The notes below the pieces were generated by a model. The model had not been told where the DNA came from, did no database searches, and saw nothing but the letters and a program-made list of their open reading frames with translations. DNA of 64,000 nt. Origin: Dendrolimus kikuchii (Eukaryota > Arthropoda > Insecta > Lepidoptera > Lasiocampidae). Below are positions 32,080-44,579 of the stretch, one piece after another. The stretch lies in the NCBI GenBank assembly GCA_019925095.2, contig CM034406.1, positions 17,112,388 to 17,176,387 of the forward strand. The letters are read 5' to 3'. Both the position numbers and the translations under genes were made by a program. Every line of letters begins with the position of its first letter. Position 1 is the stretch's first letter.

Positions 32080-34285
32080 TTAAATGTTACTGTCATTATT
32101 CATTATGACACATCGTGATCATTTCAGTGTGGCCAGCTTAGCAATTTTATCGGTAGATTTATTTTATATATTTTGGTGTTCAACATTTATTATTTTCTAA
32201 AGTTACCGTTAAGTTATTTAAAGTGACCTTTAGTGAAAAATCAATATAATATAACTTAAACTGAATAATGTACAGTTAGACTGAATACCATTAATTGATA
32301 ATCAGGCATAAATTACCTATTAGACACCATTGCGATGTCATTACTTTTCTTAATTTGTAATAAAGTATTCTTTCGGCGATTACAACAGATAAAGCTCATT
32401 CGACCACTAAAATACTTTGATTTGGTATCACATTTGGGTTATCATTTTTAATGTCTGATACCTAGACATAGTCTCATAATCCAATGATGTTGTCAATCCA
32501 GTTAAAATAAAAAGGTTGTATTGTTAGTTTCAATTGAGGGGGGGGGAGTATTATTAGTCGGTCGTGCGAATTCATTGCATTTTCCCCGTCCTAGAAGTAT
32601 CTACCGAAGTTTTCAATTTAAAAATCATGGCGATGTTCGATAAGGTCTTTTTTTAAGTCAATATGTTGAGAGTTACTTTCCTACACACACGTGTGTACCT
32701 ACAAGAATTACAAATTTTAGTAATTTCACTATTAGCAACCTGGCAACATTGGGTATTTAGGCTTTAGATCGGCGGTTAATGCAGCATTTCTAAATTCTAA
32801 TATTATTCATTACAATTAATTTTGTCCTTAGAAAAATCTTCTAGTCATCCGATAAAAAAGTGAACTGTTTTATTAATGAAAATGTATTAAATATTTTCTC
32901 TTTCTAAACATGGCCGGATCTTCAAATAGGAGTGTTAATTTTGTAAAGGCTGATACGCTAAACCTACCTAACATGTAATGTTATTAGAGTACATAGCTAT
33001 AGTACATATTGGAGAAATAAGAGGAGCTAAAATCCTGATGTAAGTAGTTTTGTGAAGGTTTCTAAATTCAACATGTTCGTCCATAGATCTTCTTTCTTTC
33101 CTTTTAGAACCTGTGTAGTATATTACTATTCCTGTCTGTAAATTTCATCCATATAAGAAATCAGTAATGTTAATTATTAGTTAATATATGATTGATGTAA
33201 GTATACTTTGTGTTGAAGTCAAAATTCATCTAAAATGTGCACCATATTTATAGAAAAATAGCTACATGTCTCACTCATTCATTAGAAACTGATTAAAATA
33301 ATATTAATTACTTATTTGATAATTTGGTACAATCAATAAATCAGCAACCTATATTACTTTCTTAATAATCTATAATACAAGTAAAGTATGTCATATAAAT
33401 ACATACAAATAAAGGAACAGACATTGCACCACTGCCCTGGCGGTTAGATAGTGTGTTTGATTGCTAATTGATGTTATGGATCTGATCTTATACAACAAAT
33501 TACCGGAAAATATGAAACTCTCCAGTAGTTTTAAATATATTCACTTGCCGGCTTAAAAGTGATTAATTAAGCACATCTATGGCTGGAAGGATTTCATGGA
33601 ATATGAAGATTTGTGACAAATACCTTAATGATTGTAAATCTCTTAATAATATGATTTTGATGTGTAACATAGTTACTAATATGAAAAATTATGAGTTAAA
33701 TAAGGACTATGCAAGTAATTAAATAGACACTTTATATCTTTTTTTTTCAGGTTCAGAAAAAATTAGCAACAACTTTTCTGCATAAGCAAGGGTTATGCTT
33801 GATCATAGAATTTTATGACTTATCTACTGCAGTTTACATGAAAACTTTATGTATAGAAAAAACCAAATGCTAGCCTGCAGAAAAAAGAAAAAGATAAAAC
33901 TGAACATTTTTGAAAATATTATAATTATAATATGTCCTAAATTATTATTAATAAGTGTTTAAGTAAATAAACAAGTTTAACTGCTAAAATTTATTTATTA
34001 TTTCATCTTGCAAAATAATAAGTCAAAAGATATATTTTATTAATCAATTCATATAAATATATGGCACATACAAATTTATAACTCACAATAGTTTGCTTTC
34101 AGTATAGAAACCATCTTATTCTTATAACTCGTAATGTGAACTCTTAAGACATCAGTCAAAGTAAAGCTAAAATATTTTTGGAGGAATGTTAAATATTCAT
34201 ATATTGTTTACATGAATTATAACTAATAACATCTAGATTTATGTATATATAAAAATAAGTTATTTAAAATAGCCATCCTTGTTTT
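32080..34285. other. Non-coding interior of arm 1
   Basis: AT-rich sequence with no supportable frame. A (G)9 run lies at 32,539-32,547. Its counterpart in arm 2 is collinear, so the lack of genes is shared. Confidence 0.55.
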
Positions 34286-34289
34286 CAAT

Positions 34290-34830
34290 TAATTAAGCTT
34301 TAAAGATATAGGCCATTCTTCTATGGTGGTACTAATCTTTTCAATCAGTTTCCATTTATTGATTTGGACTCGCTTGAGATAAATTCAGGTTCTGGTGAAC
34401 TTTTTGTATGCCATTAGCTCCAATGCAGTTCATAAAGAGTACTCCAAAGAATTCAAGTCAGAACTCGACGAAGGCCAACCTATGCTCTGAACAAAGTCTG
34501 ACAAATTGGCTTGCAACCAATGTTGGATTGAATTAGCTTCGTGGGAGGGTACAGAGTCCTGTTGGAAAATCCACTGCTATCCAGCGAATAAAGTATCACT
34601 TAATGCTTAAATCATTGTTTCCAATATGTGATTTTGGACGTCCTTCTAACTTCTGGCGTAAGGTGTATTGTTTTGCCAGTTAAATTTTCTTCCACCGTGA
34701 TGATCTTCTCATCAGTAAGCAGGTTATTTTTTGGATCGTATCTCTTGAAAAGGTTTCGACATCGTTCCAATCGCCATTTACGAAGACACTCGTTTATATA
34801 ATGCACTTTTCTTTGACTTTTAGCTAGAGA
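34290..34830 (-). pseudogene. Tc1/mariner-like transposase fragment in arm 1
   Basis: The minus-strand frame includes ECLRKWRLERCRNLFKRYDP and NLLTDEKIITVEENL, the first catalytic Asp region. A stop follows at 34,612. The next block, resembling the second-Asp motif, has Asp replaced by Gly (QQDSVPSH in this arm may keep it; QQGSVPSH in arm 2). A block resembling WPSSSSDLNSLE lies further on. There is no DNA-binding N-terminus. Non-functional. Confidence 0.75.
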
Positions 34831-35215
34831 CTATATGTAAGTATTCTCTTTACAGATATTTAAGAAATATTGGTCTGAAGAGATAATATATACATAATTT
34901 TATTCTGGAGTACGTCGAATAAAATGTTTGTTTATGTTGATGTTGTATGACATAACAATGACATAAAAAGGAAAATGTCAGTCCTTTTGTATTTTGAAAC
35001 TAAGTGGCTACGGTATTCATATGCATTTCACCAGACGTAAATGACGTCATAGGATTTAGTAAGGTCAAATAAAGGTCAAACGCATTTCTTTCAAAATACA
35101 AGGGGATTGTACGTTTTTTGGAATTTTAACTAGACAGAAATGATTAGGAACACTATTCCTCGAAATGGTTTTTCAAAAAGCTAAATTGAAAAAAAGTGAT
35201 CAATCCCCATTGCCT

Positions 35216-35941
35216 GTCAACCGCGGATGACCGTCGTGATTTAATATGTACGTACCTTAAGGCGTCTTATTTTTAATTTTAGTGTTGATAGTGTTGTACC
35301 TAAACGTTGTTACAGTTAGAAAAACCTATAGACTATAATATTTATACTAAAACAATACTACATGTTTGTACATATTGTATTAAAAACAAAAACTATTAAA
35401 TAATTATGTATTATACGAGTCAATTCATAAAAATTCCAATAGATTAATTGTGGTGCGTGATAAAAGCATGCAATACGCGAAAGGGGATGTGAGAGTATTT
35501 CGGCACTCCATATTTATTTTGTGAGATATTTCTGTGACTCAAATAGTAATAAACTTAAATATATCAAACGATTACAAAGTCCAATAATTTTAAATCAATT
35601 TCTCGTGGTTATTGGTTAACTTGGTTGAAGATTTGGAGGTTTTAATCCTGTAATATGTTGTAATGAGAACTGTCAAATCGGGTTTTTTTATTTTATGATT
35701 AGAGTTATAGGGTATAAATAAGCCTTTAAAAAAAATACCACCCTAAGGTTTGTCATATGATAAACATACTTTAACTTTTCAATATCTCATTGCTTAGAAA
35801 TATATGGAATTATGGAATAATTTTAATGTTTTACTTGGCATCCACTTTTGTTAGTTGCTTTAAAATCAACTCTATTTAACGAATCAACTACATATTAGGC
35901 GTATCTGAATTCTGATCTAACATCTACAATAATTCAAAATA
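35216..35941 (+). promoter_or_regulatory. Upstream region of ZADZF1
   Basis: This 0.7-kb stretch lies between arm 1 and the first ATG. No repeat was recognised. The last 25 bases (CATCTACAATAATTCAAAATA) match those before the paralogue's ATG (47,737-47,756, 'catctacaataaactaaaac'), so the duplication reached at least the 5' leader. No TATA box could be assigned with confidence. Confidence 0.45.
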
Positions 35942-38900
35942 ATGAGTGTAAGAAACGAAATAAACTTTTGCTGCACTTGTTTAAACACTGGAGTGAAATT
36001 TCGGAAACTTGATCAGAAGAGTGCTAAAATTTTAAAGGGATTCTTGGGTCCGGAGGTTTGTATAATTTCCACTTCCATTCCTCTTACTGTTGTTAGTAAT
36101 AATGTAAAAGGAGTGTTAAATTATTTTAAGAACAGCCAAAAAAGTGTCTTATAAATAATTCATCTAGGGGTGTTGGTACCAATGTATGGTTGGTAGAAAA
36201 AGTATGAAAAGCTGAATAAACACAGTTGAAATGAGAGCTTGTGAAATATAATGCGAGGTATACATATTTATATCTTTTATGAAAAATTGGAATTAAACAA
36301 ATAAAAAGTGCAGACAGTCTCATAATAAAACATGTCCACACTAGCTAAAATTAATGCTTAAACAATCTTCAATATTCGCCTGTCGAAGCAAACCTGCCGG
36401 CTTACAAGTAGCTAGGTCATATAGTTTTAAAGGACAGATATTTGACACTGGTCGCTTTTATCTTGTGTTTCAAAAAGAAGCTAGGCAATATCTAAGCAAG
36501 TAAACACTTCAGAAGCATCAATTATCTTTTCATCTTCATTATCGGAACTGTAGTTCAGAAAAGCGGTCCTTTGGATAATTGATGCTCTACTGTATTTCAT
36601 AAATTAAATACACACAAACATTTATATGATATATAATCTTTTATTATTTGTCATTCTGAAATTTAGTTTCAAGTAGACCCTGGTTTCCTATTGAAAACTA
36701 TATATATAAGTATCCCAAAATATAGTACACACACAGGTGAGCTTTTCATCGGCTTTCAGGGTCAAATCCATTCTAACCTATACTAAATAGTGAAAAACAG
36801 TCAAAGAGGTCACATTGCTGGGCTTGGCTTTCCCTGTTAAAACTGAGAAGATGATTCATATCTATATACTAATACGTGAAGTAAAAATTTCTACCCCATT
36901 TTACGAAAATTGTGTGGATGGCGGAGTATGAAATTTCACACACTTATAGTTTATATAGAGGAGTGCAGAATTCTAATTTTTTTTTTAATTATGCATAAAA
37001 ATACATAAATTCAATAAAAATAAATTACACGCACTGCCATGTATTTGACACACAGATGCATATGTACTCTTTTGTTTATTGTTAAAGTCAAATTAACAGT
37101 GTAGCCTTGGCCAAACATAGGTGATTATAGAAATATAGTCTTTGACAACAAAACCTTAATAATGTTCAAACTTGTAATTTAAATTAATTATTATGGTCGA
37201 ATTTCGACCATGGGCGATCACTAGTTACAATATAGTTGTTATTGACAGAGAACTATCTTGGTGACCTCAACTGACCAATCTTAGCCGAAGACTCTTTACA
37301 TCGTCAGCTTCGCTTAGAAGGCTTAAAAATTTCCTCCCTATTGCTACAAAAGTTATGCTTGCCCAATCTCTGTGACTACCCATACTTGATTATGCTGACG
37401 CCAGTTATCTCGACTTAACACAAGAACAACTGAATAAGCTCGATCGACTTCAAAATGTCTGTATTCGGTTTATATTTGGGTTGCGCAAATATGACCATGT
37501 TTCCGAATATCGTAAGAAGCTTAAATGGTTACCTATTCGCCTTCGCCGGAATGTTCACTTGCTCTCTCTTTTGTACAACATCCTTTTTGATCCTCGTACT
37601 CCTCCTTATTTAAAGGAACGTTTTGACTTCCTACATCTTTCTCATTCCCGTTATTTGCGCTCTAGTAATAATCTCTCCTTAATGACACCTGTACACACTT
37701 CTTCCTTCGTTGACAACTCCTTCACAGTACAGGCTGTCCGTTTATGGAACTCACTGCCACTCAACATCAGACAAGCTAAGTCAGTATCCTCTTTTAAAAT
37801 CATGGTTTTTAATTATTTTTGGTCCTCTCAGGTATAATAGTGCTGTATGTATTGTGATATGTACTGTGTTTATATAGTATATAATAAAGATTTTTATTTA
37901 TTTTATATATTTTGAACATTTTATATTATTTATTGTCTACACCGCCACTGTCATGTTTTAATATTTTCCTTAGTTTAAGGGGTTGCCTGGAAGAGATCGC
38001 TTTAAGCGATAAGGCCGCCCTTTGTTCAACATTTATTGTATCTAGTTTTTAAGTTTAAATTTTTGGTGAACAATAAAGTGTTTTCATTCATTCATTCATA
38101 AATTCAGAAATTAGAAACATAAAAAATAGCACCTTATGATCTTACATTTGAAATATCATTATAGAAATAACTTTAATTATTGTTTAAACAATATTCAATT
38201 CCCTATTTCACCCCTTTTACTTGCACAAAATTATGAGTCATACAAAATCTGTGAGGTCCCTTATTTTGTAAGATTATAAAAAGTGTCACAATTTATTTGA
38301 CTTAGGATCATTATATAAAGGTAACATTTTTTTATTATAGGTCTTCAGTGATTTTTCATATAAAAACATATGTATAACTTGTTATGCATTACTTGTGAAA
38401 TCAATGAGATTCAAAAAACAATGTTTGGAAGCAAAAAGTTTGTATTTGAGTATGGTTCATGTAAGTATGTACTTTTAAACAAAATACACACACACACAAC
38501 CTTACACAAATCCACAAACCCATTAAAATATACTAAAAAGATAAATAAAATACATTACACTTAAATAATTACAAAAAGAGAAATAAGATAATGAAAACAA
38601 TAATCTGCTGGTGCATCCCTAAATTGCGCTGTTTAATGACAGATAGTACTCTGTTATAAGTCCATTAAAAGTACACACACATATTGGACATTTGTAATAG
38701 GACAAGAATACTAGGGATTATAAAATAGTGTACATTGTTCCTCTTCCATGTCTATAAACTCAGTTACACTGTCTTACTTTCTTGTATAATATTTTTTAGG
38801 TTTCAGAAGAATTACTGAACATCTTGTATAAGTTAAATTTCAAACCAAATCTAAGTCAAACCAAAGTTAGATTTCTAAATATTGATGCATCTCTGTCTCT

Positions 38901-41900
38901 TCTTGAAAGCAATGATCCAATCCCTCCTGCAATAGAAGAAATAATTATAGATTTTAAGGAAGAGGTAGTAGAAAATGAATCTATTCTTGATACAGATTTC
39001 AAACCAAATCTAACACAAACACAAGTTAAATTTCTAAATTTAGATGCATCTCCATCTTTTCTTGAAAGCATTGATCCAGTTACTTCTGCAATAGAAGAGT
39101 TAAATGAAGATTTTAGTGAAGATACAGTAGGAAATGAATCCATTTTTGATGAAAAATTCAATTTGATACCAGATAATGATTTAAAGCTAGAAAACAATGT
39201 ATCGAGGGACTTAAATGTTGTTGAAAGTGATAAGATAGTCATTGAAAAAAATGAATGTACACCAGAAACTGTTCTGATTCTCACAGAGAAGGAATCAAAT
39301 GAAGAAATTTATCTCAAAGAAGGTAAGATGTATGGAAGTAATGTAAACATGTTAGTAGACAACACACGCTTTATTTTCGTTATTATTATAAGCTTAGCAT
39401 TAAATTCTGGCTATCATTAGAAGAGTCTACTTTTATGTTTGTTCTTTTCTATATTGTGAGACCATTGGCACACATATCTCCTTAAAGAACGCCGAACCAG
39501 CGTTTTTTTGGCCTACCCCTTTCATTAGGAAGCATCATCAATAGACATGTTACTCACACAATGAACCAGTTTCAATAAAACGCCGCCATACTGTATGAAC
39601 ATGACATTTCTGTACTGAATTTTAATAAATCAAATTGTTCCTCTGATGTTACAAAACGAGTTTTATCCGAAGACTGTGATGACGGTAATGGAAATCATAA
39701 TGATGAATTTCAAGTAGTGATGAAAAATACCTAGATTGTTTGGGAAAAATTCACAGAATTATTTCTATACCTTTTACCATATTTGGTTGCTGTCTTTCAC
39801 TTATAAAATCCCTATTAATATTATAAATGCGAAAGTAACTCTGTCTGTCTTTCTGTCTGTCTGTTCCGTTTTCACGGAAAAACTACTGGACCGATTTGGC
39901 TGAAACTCAGTATATATATATTTTCGATGCCGAGAATGAACATAGGATAATTTTTATTCCGAAAAATGGGATAGTTTCCGGGATAAACATATATTTGTCT
40001 TTTTGTTTGTTATCCTTTTATGGAAAGACTATTGGACCGATTTGGCTGTAACTCGGTACATATATAATTTGAATACCGAGAGTGCCTAAGGGATACTTTT
40101 TATCCCGGATAATGGGATACATTTTGGGATAGATTTATGTAAAGTTTATCCCGGAAACTAGGACAGGTTTTGTGATTTTTTCCATTTCGTCAAATGAATC
40201 TACTGGGTCCACTGGGTCCACTGGTCATTTTTGACAAGTTTTGTCATTTATGTAGTTTACATATAGACGGGGGTGGTATAGTTTGCGATATAAAATTAAA
40301 TGAATCTTTCGGAGGCAAATACATAAAAAAATAATACATATACAATGTAACCTGTACTACTACTACTACTGCTCTTTAAACAAGAGACACGCACTAGAGG
40401 TTGACCCGCGGCACAGCCGCGGGGTAAACTCTAGTTCTATATATTTGCAGAAAATCTAGCCAAGTGCATATAAATTGGTACAGTGAAAGTTACGGATGAC
40501 ATATATACACTGTTTTTGTTATTTGGCTATGGGACAACCAAAAATATTTGATTCATTTGCTATTGATAGTATTTTAATGCTAACGCTTTTCCAGGGTTTT
40601 CCCCTTTAATTTTTTTAATCTTACACGTTTTTTTATATTTTTGTAAGTGTGTACCTACTTAACCGTTTATAGTTGAGCTTATAAAAACCTTGCTCCATCC
40701 ATCCCGCCTAGAACTCGGGTTGCTTCTTGTACGGAACTCCACCTTCGCTCGCTTCTGCGGCGGCGTCTAACGGTCCCACCGCCGCTGGACCACGAGGCGC
40801 CTTTTAGGGTCTCCACTCTTCCTTCTTCTGAACTTAACTCCAGCTTCAAAGATCGTTCGGTGTACCGCGCGCTGTTTATATTTTAAGAACACACAAATAT
40901 TATTATATCAAGTTACTTCTTATATTTTTGTATTTACTGATAAAATACATTGAGGATTAGTGGTGTGGTAAGGACTTATGTCAGAATAGACCAGTGTGGA
41001 AGAAAAGACATACTGTATCGATCACAATAATTTTAGAAATGTGAAAGGAAAGACACATAAAATAAATATAAATCAAATTTCAGTTGTTTTTTATATATAT
41101 TTACATTGTTCATGATTTCAGGTGTACCACCGAGAAAACGCACGTCAAACGAAGGATTGCAAAAAGCAAAGCGAATTAAGCTCAATGAAACATCTACAGA
41201 CAGAACATCTTTGAAATTATTGCCAAAAAATAATTGCGAAGCATCATCTAAAACATTATTTGAGGCCTCCTATTTAAACATTTCTAATAGCAAACAAATT
41301 ATAAAGCCAATAGTTACTAAGATTTCACCAAACCATGACATTCAAAACAACAAGACATTTAATTCTAACATTCCTAATAATAATGCAAAAATTGAAATCG
41401 ATAAACATCAGAAGAGTGTCGATGCGGTTGCTTCAAGTACTTCATTAGACAGAATTGATGAAGGAAATAAATTAAATATTTGTAACAGAAAGGGACCCAG
41501 CTTCAATGTACATCTTCGAGAACGACACACTAGGGAGAAGCCATATTTATGTGATTTATGTAATTATAGTTGTCCAGCTTTAAGTCAATTAAAAAGACAT
41601 GTACAGTATAGACATACAAAAGAAAAGAATTTCTCATGTCATTTGTGTCAGTACAAATCTGTTACTAAGTTCGGCCTAACTCGACACTTTCGTAAACATA
41701 CTCGGGAAAAACCGTACAAATGTGATTTCTGTGATTATAGATGCTCAGGAAGTGAGTGTTTAAAAAAACATATAAAATGTAAACACGCCAAAGAAGAGGA
41801 CATATCATGTCATTTATGTGAGTACAAATGTATCACAAAAAGTAATTTAAATGTACACATTGGTAAGCACACTAGGACTGAACTGTATATTTGTGATGTG

Positions 41901-44195
41901 TGTAATATTAGGTTTGAAAGTAAAGATGATTTGAAAATACATATACTATATAAACATACAAAAGATAAAAAATTCTCATGTCATATATGTCAGTACAAAG
42001 GTGCCACCAAAAACAGGTTAAATGTACACCTTCGTAAACATACTATAGAAAAACTATACATATGTGATTTATGTGATCATAGATTTGCATTTAAAAGCTA
42101 TTTAAGAGAGCATATTAAGCTTAAACATATACCAGAATTGCTCTTCTCATGTCATATATGTCAGTACAAAGGTGCTACCAAGAAAAGATTAAATGTACAC
42201 CTTCGTAAACATACTGGAGAAAAACCGTATATGTGTGATTTATGTAATCATAGATCGGCATCTAAAGACTATTTAAAAAAACATATAAAGCTTAAACATA
42301 CACCAGAAATGTTCTTCACTTGTAATATATGTCAGTACAAATGTGCTACCAAGTATCAATTAAATGTACACCTTCGTAAACATACTGGAGAAAAACCATA
42401 TACATGTGATTTATGTAATCATAGATCGGCATCTAAAGATTATTTAAAAAAACATATAAAGCTTAAACATACACCAGAAAGGCTCTTCTCATGTCATATA
42501 TGTCAGTACAAATGTGCTACCAAGAACAGATTAAATGTACACCTTCGTAAACATACTGGAGAAAAACCGTACACATGTGATTTATGTAATCATAGATTGG
42601 CATCTAAAGACTATTTAAAAAAACATATAAAGCTTAAACATACACCAGAAATGCTCTTCACTTGTCATATATGTCAGTACAAATGTGGTACCAAGAGCAG
42701 GTTAAATGTACACCTTCGTAAACATACTGGAGAAAAACCGTACACATGTGATTTATGTAATCATAGAATGGCATCTGAAGACTATTTAAAAATACATATA
42801 AAGCGTAAACATACACCTGGAAAGCTCTTCTCTTGTGATACATGTCAGTATACATGTGATTCAAAGAACCAATTAAATGTACACCTTCGTAAACATACTG
42901 GAGAAAACCCATATGTATGTGATTTATGTGAACGGACATTTGCAAATAAACGATATTTAGTAAAACATATAAATCTTAACCATACAAAAAAAAACAACTT
43001 TTCTTGTCATATATGTCAGTACAAATTTGTCACAAATAACAAATTAAATATACACCTTCGTAAGCACTCTAGAGAGGAGTTGTACATATGTGATTTGTGT
43101 AATTATAAATGTGCACGTAAAAGACTTTTAAAAAGCCATATGCTGTATAAACACTTAAAGAAAAACTTCTCATGTCATATATGTCAGTACAAATGTGTTA
43201 GTAAGAAAAAATTAGATGTGCACCTTCGTAAACACACTGGGGAAAAACCGTACATATGTGATTCATGTGGTCATAGATTTGCATGTAATGAATATTTAAC
43301 ACAACATATTAAGTTTAAACATTCGAGAGAAAAGAAATTCTCTTGTCATATATGTCAGTACAAATGTAAGACAAAGAGCGCCTTAAATGTACATTTACAT
43401 ACACACACTGGTGAGAAGCAGTACAAATGTGATTTATGTAATTTTAGATGTTCATATAAAAACCTTTTAGAAAGACATATAAAGTATAAACACACAAAGG
43501 AGAAAAACTTCTTATGTCATATTTGTGATTACAGATGTGTAACAAACGGCAACTTAAATTCACATTTACGAGTACACATTGGGGAGAAATTGTATATATG
43601 TGATTTATGTAATCATAGATTTGTATGTAAAGCATATTTAACAAAACATATAATACTTAAACATACAAAAGAAAAGAACTTCTCTTGTCACATGTGTCAG
43701 TATAAGTGTGTTGCAAAGAGTGAATTTAATATACATCTACAAAAACATATTGGGGAGATGCCACACATATGTTATTTATGTGATTATAGATCAGCAAGTA
43801 AAGAGCATTTAAAAACACATATAAAGCAGAAACATATGGCAAAAAAGAACTTCTCGTGTCATATATGTCCATACAAATGTGTTGCAAAGTGCAAGTTAAA
43901 TGTACATCTTCGTAAACACACTGGGGAAAAACCATACATGTGTGATTTTTGTGGTTATAGATGTACACAAAAAGATCGATTAGATAACCATATAAAGTGT
44001 AAACATTCAAAGGAGAAGAACTTCTCGTGTCACTTATGCCAGTACAAATGTGTCACAAAGTTCGCCTTAAATGCACATCTTCGAGTACACACCGGGGAGA
44101 AACCGTATATATGTGATGAATGTGATTATAGGTGTGCACTTAAACAATATTTAATAAAACATATAATGCGTAAACACCTACGGCCTTCTTCATAG
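35942..44195 (+). CDS. ZADZF1: ZAD-C2H2 zinc-finger protein, 4 exons, 1,276 residues
   Basis: Exons: 35,942-36,055, 38,341-38,460, 38,800-39,322 and 41,122-44,195, joined in phases 0, 0 and 1. Splice sites are GAG|gtttgt, tattatag|GTC, CAT|gtaagt, ttttttag|GTT, AAG|gtaaga and tttcag|GTG. Residues 1-78 form a ZAD domain with Cys pairs CCTC (exon 1) and CITC (exon 2). Residues 79-252 are an acidic linker with two copies of a ~55-residue repeat. Residues 253-393 are basic, Ser/Asn-rich and possibly nuclear-targeting (PPRKRT). Residues 394-1,272 carry 31 C2H2 fingers. ZAD proteins are insect nuclear factors; dimerisation through ZAD and DNA binding by the fingers is known for the family and inferred here. 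No experimental identity or ortholog name is claimed. Confidence 0.85.
36056..38340 (+). other. ZADZF1 intron 1
   Basis: A 2,285-bp intron. It hosts a CR1-like LINE fragment at 37,250-38,100. The rest is AT-rich, with no feature recognised. Confidence 0.75.
37250..38100 (+). pseudogene. CR1-like LINE 3' end in intron 1, (ATTC)n tail
   Basis: It encodes the RT C-terminus: LDRLQNVCIRFIFGLRKYD, KWLPIRLRRNVHLLSLLYN, SFTVQAVRLWNSLPLNIRQ. An in-frame TGA at 37,371-37,373 lies upstream. The 3' UTR block 'gaagagatcgctttaagcga' and the AATAAAGTG..(ATTC)4 end at 38,069-38,099 are like the 17,885 copy. It lies in the same orientation as the gene and carries AATAAA, so it could offer an early poly-A signal. 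Confidence 0.8.
38800..39322 (+). repeat. ZADZF1 exon 3: two copies of an acidic ~55-residue repeat
   Basis: The repeats begin FKPNLSQTKVRFLNIDAS and FKPNLTQTQVKFLNLDAS. Each continues with a '.LES.DP..(P/S)AIEE' part and ends near 'V.NES..D'. A non-repeated, charged tail follows. The unit is not one I recognise as a named domain. The paralogue has four copies, with the same exon boundaries. Confidence 0.85.
39826..40160 (+). repeat. Lepidopteran-type dispersed repeat with two internal units
   Basis: Two successive units share 'actggaccgatttggctgaa' (39,888) and 'attggaccgatttggctgta' (40,029), each followed by 'tatccc..aatggga'. It begins with a (CTGT)n tract. Same family as 25-172. Confidence 0.6.
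40335..40436. repeat. Repeat ending in a CTAGAG..CTCTAG hairpin
   Basis: A (TAC)n tract (40,350-40,366) and 'gagacacgcactagaggttg' lead into a hairpin at 40,394-40,434 with GACCCGCGGC / GCCGCGGGGT arms. A second hairpin copy is at 10,090-10,130. Confidence 0.65.
41122..44195 (+). CDS. ZADZF1 exon 4: array of 31 C2H2 fingers in alternating two-finger units
   Basis: Odd fingers have the form Y.CDLC..R....KDYLKKHIKLKH with C-x2-C-x12-H-x4-H. Even fingers have F.CHICQYK..TK..LNVHLRKH with C-x2-C-x12-H-x3-H. The alternation never breaks over 31 fingers. Linkers after even fingers are TGEKPY-like; those after odd fingers are T.E..F-like. Units between about 42,130 and 42,800 are nearly identical at DNA level, including silent sites, pointing to recent tandem expansion of the pair. 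A half finger (FNVHLRERH) precedes finger 1, a trace of a lost even finger. Stop TAG is at 44,193-44,195. Confidence 0.92.
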
Positions 44196-44339
44196 AGTTA
44201 AAATATGTTTGAAGGCTTATTTAAGATAAATCGTGAAAAATTATTATTCATAAGCATATTAGTCTTTTTTTTACATTTAATATTTTTTATTGATTCAATA
44301 ATCTGTGTTAAGTATATTTTATTTCCATTATTTTTAAAC

Positions 44340-44432
44340 ATTGTAAAGGTGGCCTGGAAGATATCGCCGGCGTCGATAAACCTCCTATTGTATATGTAAC
44401 TTATGTATGCAATAAAGGACATTCATTCAATG
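44340..44432 (+). repeat. CR1-like LINE 3' tail downstream of ZADZF1
   Basis: 'ggcctggaagatatcgccgg' and 'gcaataaaggacattcattc' match the 3' tail blocks of the LINE fragments at 17,885 and 37,250. Its AATAAA (44,412-44,417) is the first good poly-A signal after the gene's stop codon, 217 bp downstream. Confidence 0.65.
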
Positions 44433-44579
44433 TTTTACAAATTTAAGCTATATGTCGTTAATTAAAGCATAATGAGTGTTAAAACTCATTATGGTAAAAA
44501 CTGTATTCACAAACGCATATTAGCACTAAAACGCTCTAAAAATCCTCACAAATTTAAAATAGCTGGGACCCTACTTGAC

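Larger units (their letters stand above)
31450..35212. mobile_element. Inverted-repeat arm 1: decayed Tc1/mariner-like transposon
   Basis: The ends carry ATGGGGATTG (31,454-31,463) and its reverse complement CAATCCCCAT (35,206-35,215). Further in, ATCCGATGACGTCATT (31,587-31,602) pairs with AATGACGTCATAGGAT on the right (35,039-35,054), one mismatch. This gives long imperfect terminal repeats. A transposase relic lies on the minus strand near the right end. The remaining 2 kb is non-coding. From 31,542 to 35,172 the sequence is repeated in inverted orientation at 60,585-63,885, most positions identical apart from a 409-bp insertion found only here. Confidence 0.75.
39323..41121 (+). other. 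ZADZF1 intron 3, repeat-filled
   Basis: A 1,799-bp intron that holds a dispersed repeat (39,826-40,160), a hairpin repeat (40,335-40,436) and a GC-rich patch of unknown nature (40,715-40,840, with 'cttctgcggcggcgtctaac'). Confidence 0.7.

Noticed and set aside
42658..44010. Minus-strand frames of 66-95 codons under the zinc-finger array
   Set aside because: They are antisense shadows of the repeated finger codons.
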